Source: Planctomycetota bacterium (GTDB lineage Bacteria; Planctomycetota; Phycisphaerae; Sedimentisphaerales; Anaerohalosphaeraceae). Taken from it: a stretch of 5,688 nt of DNA. The stretch spans positions 1 through 5,688 of the forward strand of contig VRUF01000154.1 in assembly GCA_019456245.1 (NCBI GenBank). The letters are read 5' to 3'. The position numbers and the translations under genes were made by a program. Position 1 is the stretch's first letter. Each line of letters begins with the position of its first letter. Of this stretch, positions 1-5,410 are shown piece by piece. Under the pieces are notes generated by a model, which saw only the letters and a program-made list of their open reading frames with translations, was not told where the DNA came from and did no database searches.

Positions 1-26
1 AAGGGCTGTACCGAAGTGCAGCCCTT
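1..26 (-). terminator. Hairpin terminator candidate after the lipoprotein gene
   Basis: An 8-bp perfect inverted repeat (AAGGGCTG / CAGCCCTT). On the minus strand the loop is closed by a C-G pair around TTCG, a very stable UUCG tetraloop. It lies just downstream of the minus-strand lipoprotein stop. The tract that would follow the stem lies outside the window, so a U-run cannot be confirmed. It might equally serve a plus-strand gene lying before the window. A weaker 5-bp stem (GTGCC/GGCAC, 48-63) sits between it and the stop codon. Confidence 0.5.
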
Positions 27-68
27 AATTCGCGCCACTATCTGTCAGTGCCCTACTAGGCACACTCC

Positions 69-542
69 TTAATCCGATATATCCACCGCCTGATGAATCG
101 GCTCCCCTTGTTCATCCAGCCAGGAGAATACAAGAATCTGGTGATCCTTGCCATCGATACTGGCCGTTTGGAGGGTTATCGTGATCGTTTCGGGTTCCAG
201 CTTCCAGATCGCACCCGATACACCATCAACGATGAATCCAGGAATACCACCAAGGAGGATATTCCAGAGCGTCGCCGGATTTATAGACTGTTCAAGGTGT
301 ATTTGCTTTGGAGCGTGACCTTCCAGGGTAACGTCGACAATATACTCATTCTTCCTTTTCAGATGAGCCTGTGCCGGCGTTGTGCCGGTGAATACCTCAA
401 TGCCACCAGTGGTTTTAATCACCACTTGAGCTCCGGCTGGGTTCGTGGAGATGGATATATCCTGGCTATCGGTGCTTAAGATGTAAGCGCATCCACTTGC
501 TAACATACCTGCCAGGATGAGCAGTAAACTGGGTTGTTTCAT
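69..542 (-). CDS. PEGA-like domain lipoprotein
   Basis: A 157-residue predicted envelope lipoprotein of unknown specific role. Residues 1-17 form a signal peptide (lysine near the N-terminus, hydrophobic run LLLILAGML) that ends in a lipobox, LASG-C18, so Cys18 should be lipidated; +2 is Ala rather than Asp, which in Proteobacteria would favour the outer membrane. Residues about 28-80 (ISISTNPAGAQVVI, then TGTTP and an EYIVDVTLEGH segment) look like a PEGA-type beta domain, a small surface or extracytoplasmic module. A glycine-rich hydrophobic segment at about 90-113 (LWNILLGGIPGFIVDGVSGA) recurs in related lipoproteins as I recall them; it is probably a membrane-associated hairpin. The start is supported by a GAGGG Shine-Dalgarno about 6-7 nt upstream. 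It has no visible link to the defence-type genes and is likely part of the host flank. The product class is fairly sure, the function is not. Confidence 0.85.
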   Translation of the reverse strand: MKQPSLLLILAGMLASGCAYILSTDSQDISISTNPAGAQVVIKTTGGIEVFTGTTPAQAHLKRKNEYIVDVTLEGHAPKQIHLEQSINPATLWNILLGGIPGFIVDGVSGAIWKLEPETITITLQTASIDGKDHQILVFSWLDEQGEPIHQAVDISD

Positions 543-840
543 GATTTCCCTCGTTCCTTGTTGATTTGAGATAGAGGCTTGCTAAACCTCTCACCCCGCG
601 TTCGTCGAGTCTTCGGAGGGGCACAAAAATCCCCCCTGAAGGACTCGGGCAGTCGCGCGAACGAGAGCCTCAAGCCATCCGCAAGGACATATTCAGGGGG
701 GAAGAATACTTCCCACCCAAGTCCATTCGACTGCGAATGACTTTGGCTAGGTTATCGAGCCTTCAGAGAGACTCTCGTTCGCGCAAAGGAAAGTTAGATC
801 AGGAGAGGATGTTAGGCAAGTGCAAGTGCCGCCTATTGAG
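543..840. other. Gene-free, stem-loop-rich intergenic region
   Basis: I see no credible coding sequence here. The stretch holds at least four inverted repeats. A long imperfect hairpin spans 606-647, with cgagtc/gactcg at the base and GGGG/CCCC near a 9-nt A-rich loop. TCCCCCCTGAA (630-640) is complementary to 692-702. GCGCGAACGAGAG (655-667) is complementary to 772-784. A small hairpin lies at 721-741 (ATTCG/CGAAT). TCGAGTCTTCGGAG (605-618) also recurs almost exactly at 755-768. It could be a decayed repetitive element or a structured RNA; no identity is claimed. Confidence 0.6.
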
Positions 841-905
841 GTGGCAAATGTGAGGGATTCGAACACCCAGCCAACGGATTATGAGTCCGCTGCTCTCCCG
901 CCGAT
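841..905 (-). pseudogene. Truncated tRNA gene, CAU anticodon (Met or Ile2 type)
   Basis: Read on the minus strand, this has the 3' side of the D-arm (GAGC), a fully paired anticodon arm with loop CTCATAA (anticodon CAT at 881-883), a T-loop TTCGAAT (857-863), a T-stem with one T-C mismatch and a 3' acceptor-like strand (845-851). The 5' acceptor strand and the GCTC strand of the D-stem are missing: similarity stops near 905 and continues into the AT-rich repeat A. The gene therefore cannot fold as a working tRNA. A fragment keeping mainly the 3' part of a tRNA at the edge of a block of different composition is what integration at a tRNA gene leaves behind. No encoded CCA is seen at the expected place. 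Confidence 0.7.
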
Positions 906-936
906 TAAATGAAAAAAGTGACAAGAAACGTTGACC
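886..936. repeat. tRNA-derived repeat, copy A
   Basis: The first part (TCCGCTGCTCTCCCG) is the D-arm/anticodon-arm part of the tRNA fragment. The rest is non-tRNA and A-rich, containing GAAAAAAGTGACA, and ends in ACGTTGACC. It matches copy B (from 2546) at 34 of 38 positions without gaps, and copy C (from 2622) across about 51 positions with one inserted base and scattered substitutions. The shared unit is therefore a tRNA piece fused to a constant A-rich tail. Confidence 0.75.
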
Positions 937-962
937 GTATCAATTAAAAACGTTAATATAAT
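931..962 (+). promoter_or_regulatory. Candidate promoter for the 1016-1426 gene
   Basis: TTGACC (931-936) resembles a -35 box, and TATAAT (957-962) is a perfect -10 match but at a long 20-bp spacing. An alternative -10, TAATAT (954-959), would give the ideal 17-bp spacing. The -35 element lies inside the tail of repeat copy A, so the repeat may bring its own promoter. Sigma-70-type recognition is assumed. Confidence 0.45.
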
Positions 963-1010
963 AGTAATTAGGAGATTAACCAAAAACACTAATATTACAG
1001 TAATTAGGAG
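946..1010. repeat. Two-copy 36-bp-period direct repeat covering the leader and SD
   Basis: The 29-bp segments 946-974 and 982-1010 match at 25 of 29 positions. Both carry AGTAATTAGGAG, so the Shine-Dalgarno of the downstream gene exists twice; only the second copy is followed by a start codon. It could be a simple duplication of the leader or a paired operator. Confidence 0.7.
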
Positions 1011-1015
1011 GAACA

Positions 1016-1426
1016 ATGGAGATCCAGTCGTTTTTACTTTGTCGGGAACTAAGGAAGGTTGGTTCCGGCAATGAGTATGATGCAAACCTGATTTGCCTCC
1101 ATAGCTTTTACTCACTTGATGGTCGGTTCCCACTTGAATTCAGCTTGCCTTATTATATGCTATTGCGACGGAAAACACGCGAGGGGGATGAGACCTTTAG
1201 CTTGCGTTTCAATCTAATTGATTCTGATGGGAACAGAGTTGGAGAGCCAAAAGACGTAAAGGCGATTAGCACTTTTCCCAATGGGCACATGTTCATGAGT
1301 CTTCAGGGAACGATACATTTCTCCTTCCCAGAGATTGGTGATTACCGACTGGATATCACCGCAGACGAAGAGAAATTCCCATTTATCTTTCAATACAATA
1401 TTGAGGTTACAGAGAACCCGAATTAA
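1016..1426 (+). CDS. Small beta-rich protein of unknown function
   Basis: A 136-residue soluble protein with no signal peptide or membrane segment. The pattern of alternating hydrophobic residues and turns (FPLEFSLPYYMLLRR, FSLRFNLIDSDGNRVG, GTIHFSFPEIGDYRLDI, FIFQYNIEV) suggests an immunoglobulin-like beta-sandwich. The overall layout, with an N-terminal Cys-containing strand (LLCRELRKV), a central LIDSDG turn and a late PEIGDYRLDI strand, reminds me of the uncharacterised DUF6941-type proteins; this is recognition by eye, not a search result. The ATG follows AGGAGG (1006-1011) by 4 nt, a strong though close ribosome site, and a candidate promoter lies upstream. It is followed after about 300 bp by a HEPN-like candidate on the same strand, and both lie between copies A and B of the tRNA-derived repeat. 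A binding or sensor role in an accessory cassette is possible but unproven. Confidence 0.8.
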   Translation: MEIQSFLLCRELRKVGSGNEYDANLICLHSFYSLDGRFPLEFSLPYYMLLRRKTREGDETFSLRFNLIDSDGNRVGEPKDVKAISTFPNGHMFMSLQGTIHFSFPEIGDYRLDITADEEKFPFIFQYNIEVTENPN

Positions 1427-1730
1427 GCGTAAAATCCATGCTATGAGAGAAATGCTATTAAAGATTGGATACTGAATAATGTGATTGGCCAATGATACAG
1501 AGAAGTATAATTCCACCCCCGATAAATTCGTAGTAATTATCTTTAAGATCCTTATTAATAAAGAATAATGTTTAATCTTTATAACTAATAGCGAAAGCAG
1601 AATTGCAGCCCAAGATCGGAGTAATCAAGGCAGTGTAATACTAAATAAATGCTGTATTTTATAAGTGGGGTATAATGTAATATTGCATTTATTTCCTGGA
1701 ATATCTATAGCACACTTAGAGGGTAGAGGA
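1427..1730. other. AT-rich intergenic gap with one possible -10 box
   Basis: No gene is visible in these roughly 300 bases. A perfect TATAAT lies at 1671-1676, 55 nt before the preferred start of the next gene, but no good -35 hexamer lies at 16-18 bp. A GTG at 1665 opens the same frame as the next gene but overlaps this box and lacks an obvious Shine-Dalgarno. No strong terminator for the preceding gene is seen. Confidence 0.5.
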
Positions 1731-2450
1731 ATGAATAAAGTGGATTCGAACTATTTTAATAACTTGATTAAACAATTTGAATCAATTCGTGACACTGTAC
1801 ATGGTGACAGACAGGCTATTATCAAAACTTTCTCAGCTTTTAATAAGGATAAGGATGCTCGTATCACTTCCTTCTCAAAACTTATAAATGTTTTCAACTC
1901 ATTGCTGCTCGCATTGACATTCATATCGAAGCATCTCTTAAGAAAGGATTGGTGGCAAGCGAACTACTCAGAAACGATTCCTGAGTACGACCTATTGATA
2001 CTCGTTCAGGAGTTCGAGAGCTTTTCGAAAATGGCATTCGTTCAATTTTTGTTTTCATCTGTTGAAAGCTCATTTCGCCTTTTTCTCCGAGCGCTGGATC
2101 CAGAAGCCTGTAAAGGTGGCACGGCTGAATTTATTTCTATCTATGAATGCTTGTTTAAATCTAAGCTCTCTGCATGTCCACACGAAGGAATTGAGATTCT
2201 AGAATTGCTACGCCCGGTTAGAAATACGATACACAATAACGGAGTTTACTTCCACCCAAGTGGAAGGGATGTCGAAGTAGAGTGGAATGGAACAAAATAT
2301 AGGTTTATACAAGGAACTCCGGTGGATTTCGTGACATGGGACTTCATCTCCTCAATTTCAGACTCACTACGGACGCTCTTGAGAACGGTGGTTGAAGATT
2401 TAAGTCTAATCGCTGTGGATCAGGAGATTACAGATCCATTTGTATCCTGA
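1731..2450 (+). CDS. HEPN-like protein, candidate RNase
   Basis: A 239-residue, mostly helical protein. I chose the ATG at 1731 because GAGGG (1719-1723) lies 7 nt upstream; the frame stays open back to a GTG at 1665, which would add 22 residues but overlaps a promoter-like TATAAT. Near residues 159-171 is LLRPVRNTIHNNG, giving both R161-x6-H168 and R164-N-x-x-H168. This is the kind of Arg-His spacing that defines HEPN domains, whose dimers form RNA-cleaving sites in many toxin-antitoxin and abortive-infection systems. A beta hairpin follows (VEVEWNGTKYRFIQG), then a C-terminal helix (FISSISDSLRTLLRTVVEDL). The N-terminal half (helices at about 10-45, 50-70 and 95-125) is unrecognised. The start is placed by ribosome site, not homology. 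The fold assignment is a motif-level inference and no family name is claimed. Confidence 0.75.
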   Translation: MNKVDSNYFNNLIKQFESIRDTVHGDRQAIIKTFSAFNKDKDARITSFSKLINVFNSLLLALTFISKHLLRKDWWQANYSETIPEYDLLILVQEFESFSKMAFVQFLFSSVESSFRLFLRALDPEACKGGTAEFISIYECLFKSKLSACPHEGIEILELLRPVRNTIHNNGVYFHPSGRDVEVEWNGTKYRFIQGTPVDFVTWDFISSISDSLRTLLRTVVEDLSLIAVDQEITDPFVS

Positions 2451-2530
2451 CTCCAGCATATGCATAGTCAACCAAGATGTGACTACTGAATTAGGATTTA
2501 TAAAATTGAGGTATGTCGGACTTAGCTATA

Positions 2531-2592
2531 GCAACGTAGTTTCACTCCGCTGCTCTCCCGTCGAGAAAACGAAAAAAGTGACAGAAAGAGAT
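2531..2592. repeat. tRNA-derived repeat, copy B
   Basis: It begins GCAACGTAG (compare GCAAGGTAG in copy C), then a shortened anticodon-arm piece, then TCCGCTGCTCTCCCG (2546-2560), identical to copy A, and the A-rich tail with GAAAAAAGTGACA (2571-2583). Relative to copy C it lacks about five bases of the anticodon arm. It closes cassette 1 about 100 bp after the HEPN-like gene. Confidence 0.7.
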
Positions 2593-2600
2593 GACAAAGG

Positions 2601-2673
2601 GCAAGGTAGTTGGATTTTCAGTCCACTGCTCTACCGACGAGAAAGCCAAAAAGGTGGACAAAAAACGCTGACA
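2601..2673. repeat. tRNA-derived repeat, copy C
   Basis: On the minus strand this reads as a D-arm (CTC...GGTAGAGC, about one base short) followed by an anticodon arm with loop CTGAAAA (Phe-like GAA anticodon), then ACTACC. The T-arm and both acceptor strands are absent. The plus-strand tail carries CAAAAAGGTGGACA and ACGCTGACA, which match the end of copy A. Its D-arm boundary lies 76 bp from that of copy B, about one tRNA length. TATAAT (2683-2688) follows but is too near CTGACA for a normal promoter. Confidence 0.65.
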
Positions 2674-2795
2674 TTCAATCAGTATAATCTATTTATAAAT
2701 GATTTGAGATGGTCACTATTTTCACTGTTGAAATCATCCATCAAAGATTATTTAAGAAGTCTAATCAGACTGTGAATTCTAATACTTACAACCGA
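2674..2795. other. AT-rich gap after the caspase-like gene
   Basis: No gene is seen. A 5-bp stem AGTCT/AGACT (2758-2771) with a 4-nt loop, followed on the minus strand by TTCTTAAATAATC, is the only terminator-like structure downstream of the operon, and it is weak. The frame open through 2440-2775 runs across the tRNA-derived repeats and is not considered a gene. Confidence 0.4.
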
Positions 2796-3743
2796 TCAAA
2801 TTTGATTGCTGCTGGCGACACGCCAATAGAACTGGCCTTTGGGTGTCAGTATGCAGGTCTTCGAATTAATAGCAGCCTCATATAAGGAATCAGCCCCTAT
2901 CGTATTTAAAAGGCCAGCATTTCTGTACTGTTGGAGATATCCGAATGTTTCCTCGTGCTGAGGGTGGTGAGGATCGACTTTAGGTTCATAAGAAGGGTCT
3001 AGAGTAATCTCTTCATCCGGTGACTTAAATATTGAGGGAAGAAGTCTAAGTATGTTAGGCTCTATCGCAGGTTCTGATCGTCGTATCTTTATTAGCTTTG
3101 AGACATGTGATTTATAAAGAGGTCGCTGATCCCAAGGGCCGAGTGCTTGATCAGCATAGGTATAAATTGATGCGATTGTCACGTCCCCAACTAGATCCGC
3201 CGCACCCCCCTCGAGGGCATCACAAACCAAAGACGTGAAAAGCCCTTCTCCTCCGATTTCTACAGCCGCCTGAGAATCTCGGCTCGCAGTGAGAATGGAC
3301 ACACCTTCGCGGATGACCACAAGTTTATTATCTATTACAGGTATTTGTCCGAGTGCGCCACTGTGACAACAGTCCAAGATGATTATGACTTCTCTAGCAG
3401 CTGAGTTGTTCGCAAATATAAGGATATCCTGCATAGCAACGCCTTGATCGTAGGCCTCTGCGTCCGGTGTAACAAGATAGCCACCAAGATTATTAACGGT
3501 ACCATGCCCTGAAAAGTAGAAGAGTGCCACTTCGGGATCATCGCGGAATAATCGTTCAGTTCCCTCCCTCATCATTGCTCTTGTAACTGTAGTAGGCGGG
3601 GATAGAATTCTTTGGCATGAAAAGTTTGGAGAGCCATCATAGTCATTTGACAAAATATCTGCAATGCGATTTGCATCTGCAACACAGCCGCTAAGCTGAC
3701 TAAATGGGTAATCATCAAGGCCCACCACTAAAGCTCGACGCAT
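2796..3743 (-). CDS. Caspase-like (peptidase C14/metacaspase-type) protease
   Basis: A 315-residue cytoplasmic protein. Residues about 1-220 form a caspase-fold domain: strand ALVVGLDDY at the N-terminus, the A-D-A-N-R helix (22-26), catalytic His80 in FYFSGHG, and catalytic Cys126 in DCCHSG (124-129). Both dyad residues are present, so it should be active. Bacterial relatives cleave proteins when switched on by a partner or ligand. Proline-rich linker segments (about 225-262) lead to a C-terminal domain (about 264-315) ending in ...AAINSKTCILTPKGQFYWRVA, which may sense the activating signal. The ATG has AGGA 7 nt upstream. It is the last gene of a three-gene minus-strand operon, 38 bp after the TIR-like gene. 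A TIR gene beside a caspase-like gene is the arrangement of type IV Thoeris, in which a TIR-made cyclic ADP-ribose-type molecule activates the protease to degrade cell proteins on phage infection. I am confident of the family; the system type is inferred from context. Confidence 0.93.
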   Translation of the reverse strand: MRRALVVGLDDYPFSQLSGCVADANRIADILSNDYDGSPNFSCQRILSPPTTVTRAMMREGTERLFRDDPEVALFYFSGHGTVNNLGGYLVTPDAEAYDQGVAMQDILIFANNSAAREVIIILDCCHSGALGQIPVIDNKLVVIREGVSILTASRDSQAAVEIGGEGLFTSLVCDALEGGAADLVGDVTIASIYTYADQALGPWDQRPLYKSHVSKLIKIRRSEPAIEPNILRLLPSIFKSPDEEITLDPSYEPKVDPHHPQHEETFGYLQQYRNAGLLNTIGADSLYEAAINSKTCILTPKGQFYWRVASSNQI

Positions 3744-3781
3744 AGGCTTATCCTAACACGTTATTGTCATAATATTGTTAT

Positions 3782-4171
3782 TTAGCGATCACCACTAATG
3801 AGCGACTTTAAATTATCCCAAGTCCATTTATAAATCTTATCACTCTCTCTGGCAGCACGAGGTTTCTTGCTTTGAGCCTCCTTTCGACCCCAAACCAAGA
3901 AGTACGGTATTCCCTCACTTCTGGCAATTTCAATTTCCACTGAAACTCCGGACGCTCGATCAGTGTGTGTACCACAGATTACTATGACCTGTCTAGATCG
4001 CTTAATACGGTCTCTGATTTTGGCTTGCCAATTACCGGATAAAGGTTCCTTTAGTGACCAATTTTGAATCTCAAACGGGGAATCTGGATTCTTGGCTTGA
4101 CCTGCTAGAAGATTTTTTAAATCCTCGTCATTATCAAAATCGAAACTGATGAATACCGGAACTCTGGCCAT
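3782..4171 (-). CDS. ThsB-type TIR-like domain protein
   Basis: A 129-residue single-domain protein. The N-terminal VFISFDFDNDEDLKNLL (6-22) is the hallmark of the MTH538/DUF1863 TIR-like family, which includes the Thoeris signalling protein ThsB. IRDRIKRSRQVIVICGTHT (52-70) supplies the central strand, and SVEIEIARSEGIPYFLVWG (77-95) carries Glu79 and Glu81, one of which should be the NAD-processing glutamate. Family knowledge: such proteins sense infection and convert NAD+ into cyclic ADP-ribose-type messengers. The inferred role here is to make the signal that activates the caspase-like protease encoded 38 bp downstream. The start has AGGAG (4180-4184) 8 nt upstream. A 115-bp gap separates it from the zinc-ribbon gene upstream; no clear internal promoter was found, so co-transcription is likely but not shown. 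The short C-terminal tail after residue 96 is basic, then ends in IYKWTWDNLKSLI, a final helix. Confidence 0.9.
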   Translation of the reverse strand: MARVPVFISFDFDNDEDLKNLLAGQAKNPDSPFEIQNWSLKEPLSGNWQAKIRDRIKRSRQVIVICGTHTDRASGVSVEIEIARSEGIPYFLVWGRKEAQSKKPRAARESDKIYKWTWDNLKSLISGDR

Positions 4172-4286
4172 ATTTTATTCTCCTACATTATTTCTTTCAA
4201 TTTCCGTTGTCCGCATAAAGGCTAGCGTGAATATTGAGTTCTAGAAATGTAAATATAAATAGCCAAGGGACAAATGGATTCAAAGA

Positions 4287-4943
4287 CTAACTCAGTTCGG
4301 CACCGCACACCGGACACTTGTAATGACCGCCCGCTAGTCTGGCGGCAGGTATCATCTTACCATGCATTTCATAGCACGCAGGGCAATAAAGCCCATCCCT
4401 GCCTTCAAATTGATAGCAGCCCCACTTCAAAGTTGGTGTAGAGGAATCACTAGCCTCATTCTCAGTCAATACTTCATCTAGTCGATTGCTCCAGCTATCA
4501 ATTGCTCCATTAATATCATCACCGTGTGGCCATGACTCGTTTGAGAAATCTACTGAATATAAAAAAATATTAGTCGCCCCGCGATCAAACACGCCGCGAA
4601 TCACGGATGAATCGTGAATTAATAATATAGGCAGATTGAGTGTATGAGCTAGTGCTGCCTCGATATGATTCCATTCGGTCGCTAGGCTAATCGGGTCCTT
4701 CACAGGAATATCTTTAATCAAGCCTTCATTAATTCGAATCTGAGGAAATCCAAGAATAATTGCACCCTCACATTTGCGCATGAGTTTGATGACCTCATCC
4801 ATTGGGGACATCGTTGGTTGATCTGTAACACCAATTGTACGTGGATCAAGACCGCGTGCATGGAGAAGTTGAATAAAGTTCTTCAACCCTTGAAGGTATC
4901 CTTCAGCCACCCAATTGGGCCTACTCAGAAAGATACGTTTCAT
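4287..4943 (-). CDS. Deoxyribosyltransferase/TIR-like protein with C-terminal zinc ribbon
   Basis: A 218-residue protein in two parts. Residues about 1-135 resemble the Rossmann-like fold shared by nucleoside 2-deoxyribosyltransferases and TIR domains: strand RIFLSRPN at the start, CEGAIILGFPQ (58-68), then ATEWNHIEAALAHTLNLPILLIHD (88-111). In the last segment Glu90 or Glu95 sits where these families place a catalytic glutamate. A variable linker (about 135-180) follows, then a zinc ribbon with CPAC (187-190) and CPVC (210-213). Such ribbons bind nucleic acid or protein. It is the first gene of the three-gene operon, with GGGAG 9 nt before the ATG. It may be a second nucleotide-modifying enzyme, an infection sensor or a regulator of the TIR signal. 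I do not recognise a named family, and the fold call is by motif only. Confidence 0.8.
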   Translation of the reverse strand: MKRIFLSRPNWVAEGYLQGLKNFIQLLHARGLDPRTIGVTDQPTMSPMDEVIKLMRKCEGAIILGFPQIRINEGLIKDIPVKDPISLATEWNHIEAALAHTLNLPILLIHDSSVIRGVFDRGATNIFLYSVDFSNESWPHGDDINGAIDSWSNRLDEVLTENEASDSSTPTLKWGCYQFEGRDGLYCPACYEMHGKMIPAARLAGGHYKCPVCGAELS

Positions 4944-4952
4944 GGATTAAGA

Positions 4953-5005
4953 CTCCCACAGATGAAGAACTTGATATAATACATCCTACGATATTCGCGG
5001 TAAGA
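4953..5005 (-). promoter_or_regulatory. Candidate promoter and leader of the three-gene operon
   Basis: On the minus strand, TATTAT (4976-4981) lies about 33 bp upstream of the ATG at 4943, with GGGAG (4953-4957) as the Shine-Dalgarno. The -35 region at 16-17 bp spacing (TTACC around 5000) is a poor match, so the promoter is tentative. The Shine-Dalgarno is convincing. Confidence 0.35.
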
Positions 5006-5237
5006 TCCAGCAGCGGTTTAAAGAAGGATTGCAAGTCAGGTACTGGCATCCGAGCCTCCCGTAAAATATTCTAAGTAAAGACAAACTTCAGTTTAAGCGC
5101 AAGTTACACATGGCAGGTAGATATTTGCATCCAGTTTAAGGGATCAGCGACTGGTTGGCCGGAAGATGGCACTTTCAAGGCTACGTCATGCATCATCTCA
5201 TGCCCCGTCGTTGAACAGCCTCCAAGGAAACGGCGGT
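5006..5237. other. Gene-free transition region
   Basis: I see no coding sequence, tRNA or strong repeat. Base composition shifts here from AT-rich (through about 5120) to GC-richer sequence, which makes it the likely right boundary of the imported block. Confidence 0.4.
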
Positions 5238-5303
5238 GGCCAGTCAAGGGCGCATGCATCCCGCTGGCGGGACCTATGCGTTCTGAACTACCCTTGACGG
5301 GCC
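5238..5303. other. Large imperfect stem-loop
   Basis: GGCCAGTCAAGGG (5238-5250) pairs with CCCTTGACGGGCC (5291-5303) at 12 of 13 positions. Inside it, CGCAT (5251-5255) pairs with ATGCG (5276-5280), and TCCCGC (5259-5264) pairs with GCGGGA (5267-5272). A 10-nt one-sided bulge (5281-5290) and a small internal loop separate the helices. There is no U-run after it on either strand, so it is not a simple terminator. It could be a structured RNA, a cruciform recombination site or a repeat-element end. Confidence 0.6.
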
Positions 5304-5382
5304 AGACCGGTGTTTCGCTTTACTTTGTCTGCGACGGCTTAGAATTCTGTCTCAAAGCTCATAGTCCAAAATGCGACTTATT

Positions 5383-5410
5383 CGTATCTTCCCCGTATCC
5401 ACCCCGTATC
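5383..5410. repeat. Three CGTATC motifs at exact 11-bp spacing
   Basis: CGTATC starts at 5383, 5394 and 5405. The last two copies sit in an identical 10-mer, CCCCGTATCC. On the minus strand the unit reads GATACGGGG plus two bases. Spacing of about one helical turn puts all copies on one DNA face, as in binding sites for recombinase arm domains, excisionases or repressors. No protein is identified. Confidence 0.55.

Noticed and set aside
879..1133. Minus-strand open frame of 84 residues with a hydrophobic stretch
   Set aside because: The hydrophobic run is an artefact of translating the AT-rich duplicated leader; the frame overlaps the tRNA fragment and a well-supported plus-strand gene start.
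1554..1589. AT-rich inverted repeat ATAAAG/CTTTAT
   Set aside because: Short, bulged and made only of weak pairs; expected by chance in such AT-rich sequence.
1665..1730. GTG-initiated 22-residue extension of the HEPN-like protein
   Set aside because: No Shine-Dalgarno precedes the GTG and it overlaps a TATAAT box, whereas the ATG at 1731 has a well-spaced GAGGG.
886..2673. CRISPR array interpretation of copies A, B and C
   Set aside because: Only three imperfect copies, two adjacent and one 1.6 kb away, with genes rather than uniform spacers between them.
2440..2775. Open frame of 111 residues overlapping the end of the HEPN-like gene
   Set aside because: It runs through two tRNA-derived repeats, shows no family-like motif and has no ribosome site; the frame is best explained as chance.
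2795..2806. Perfect palindrome ATCAAATTTGAT at the end of the caspase-like gene
   Set aside because: It has no loop or U-run to act as a terminator and is AT-rich enough to arise by chance within the last codons.
5238..5303. Integron attC site
   Set aside because: The conserved GTTRRRY/RYYYAAC end motifs are absent and no integron integrase is visible.
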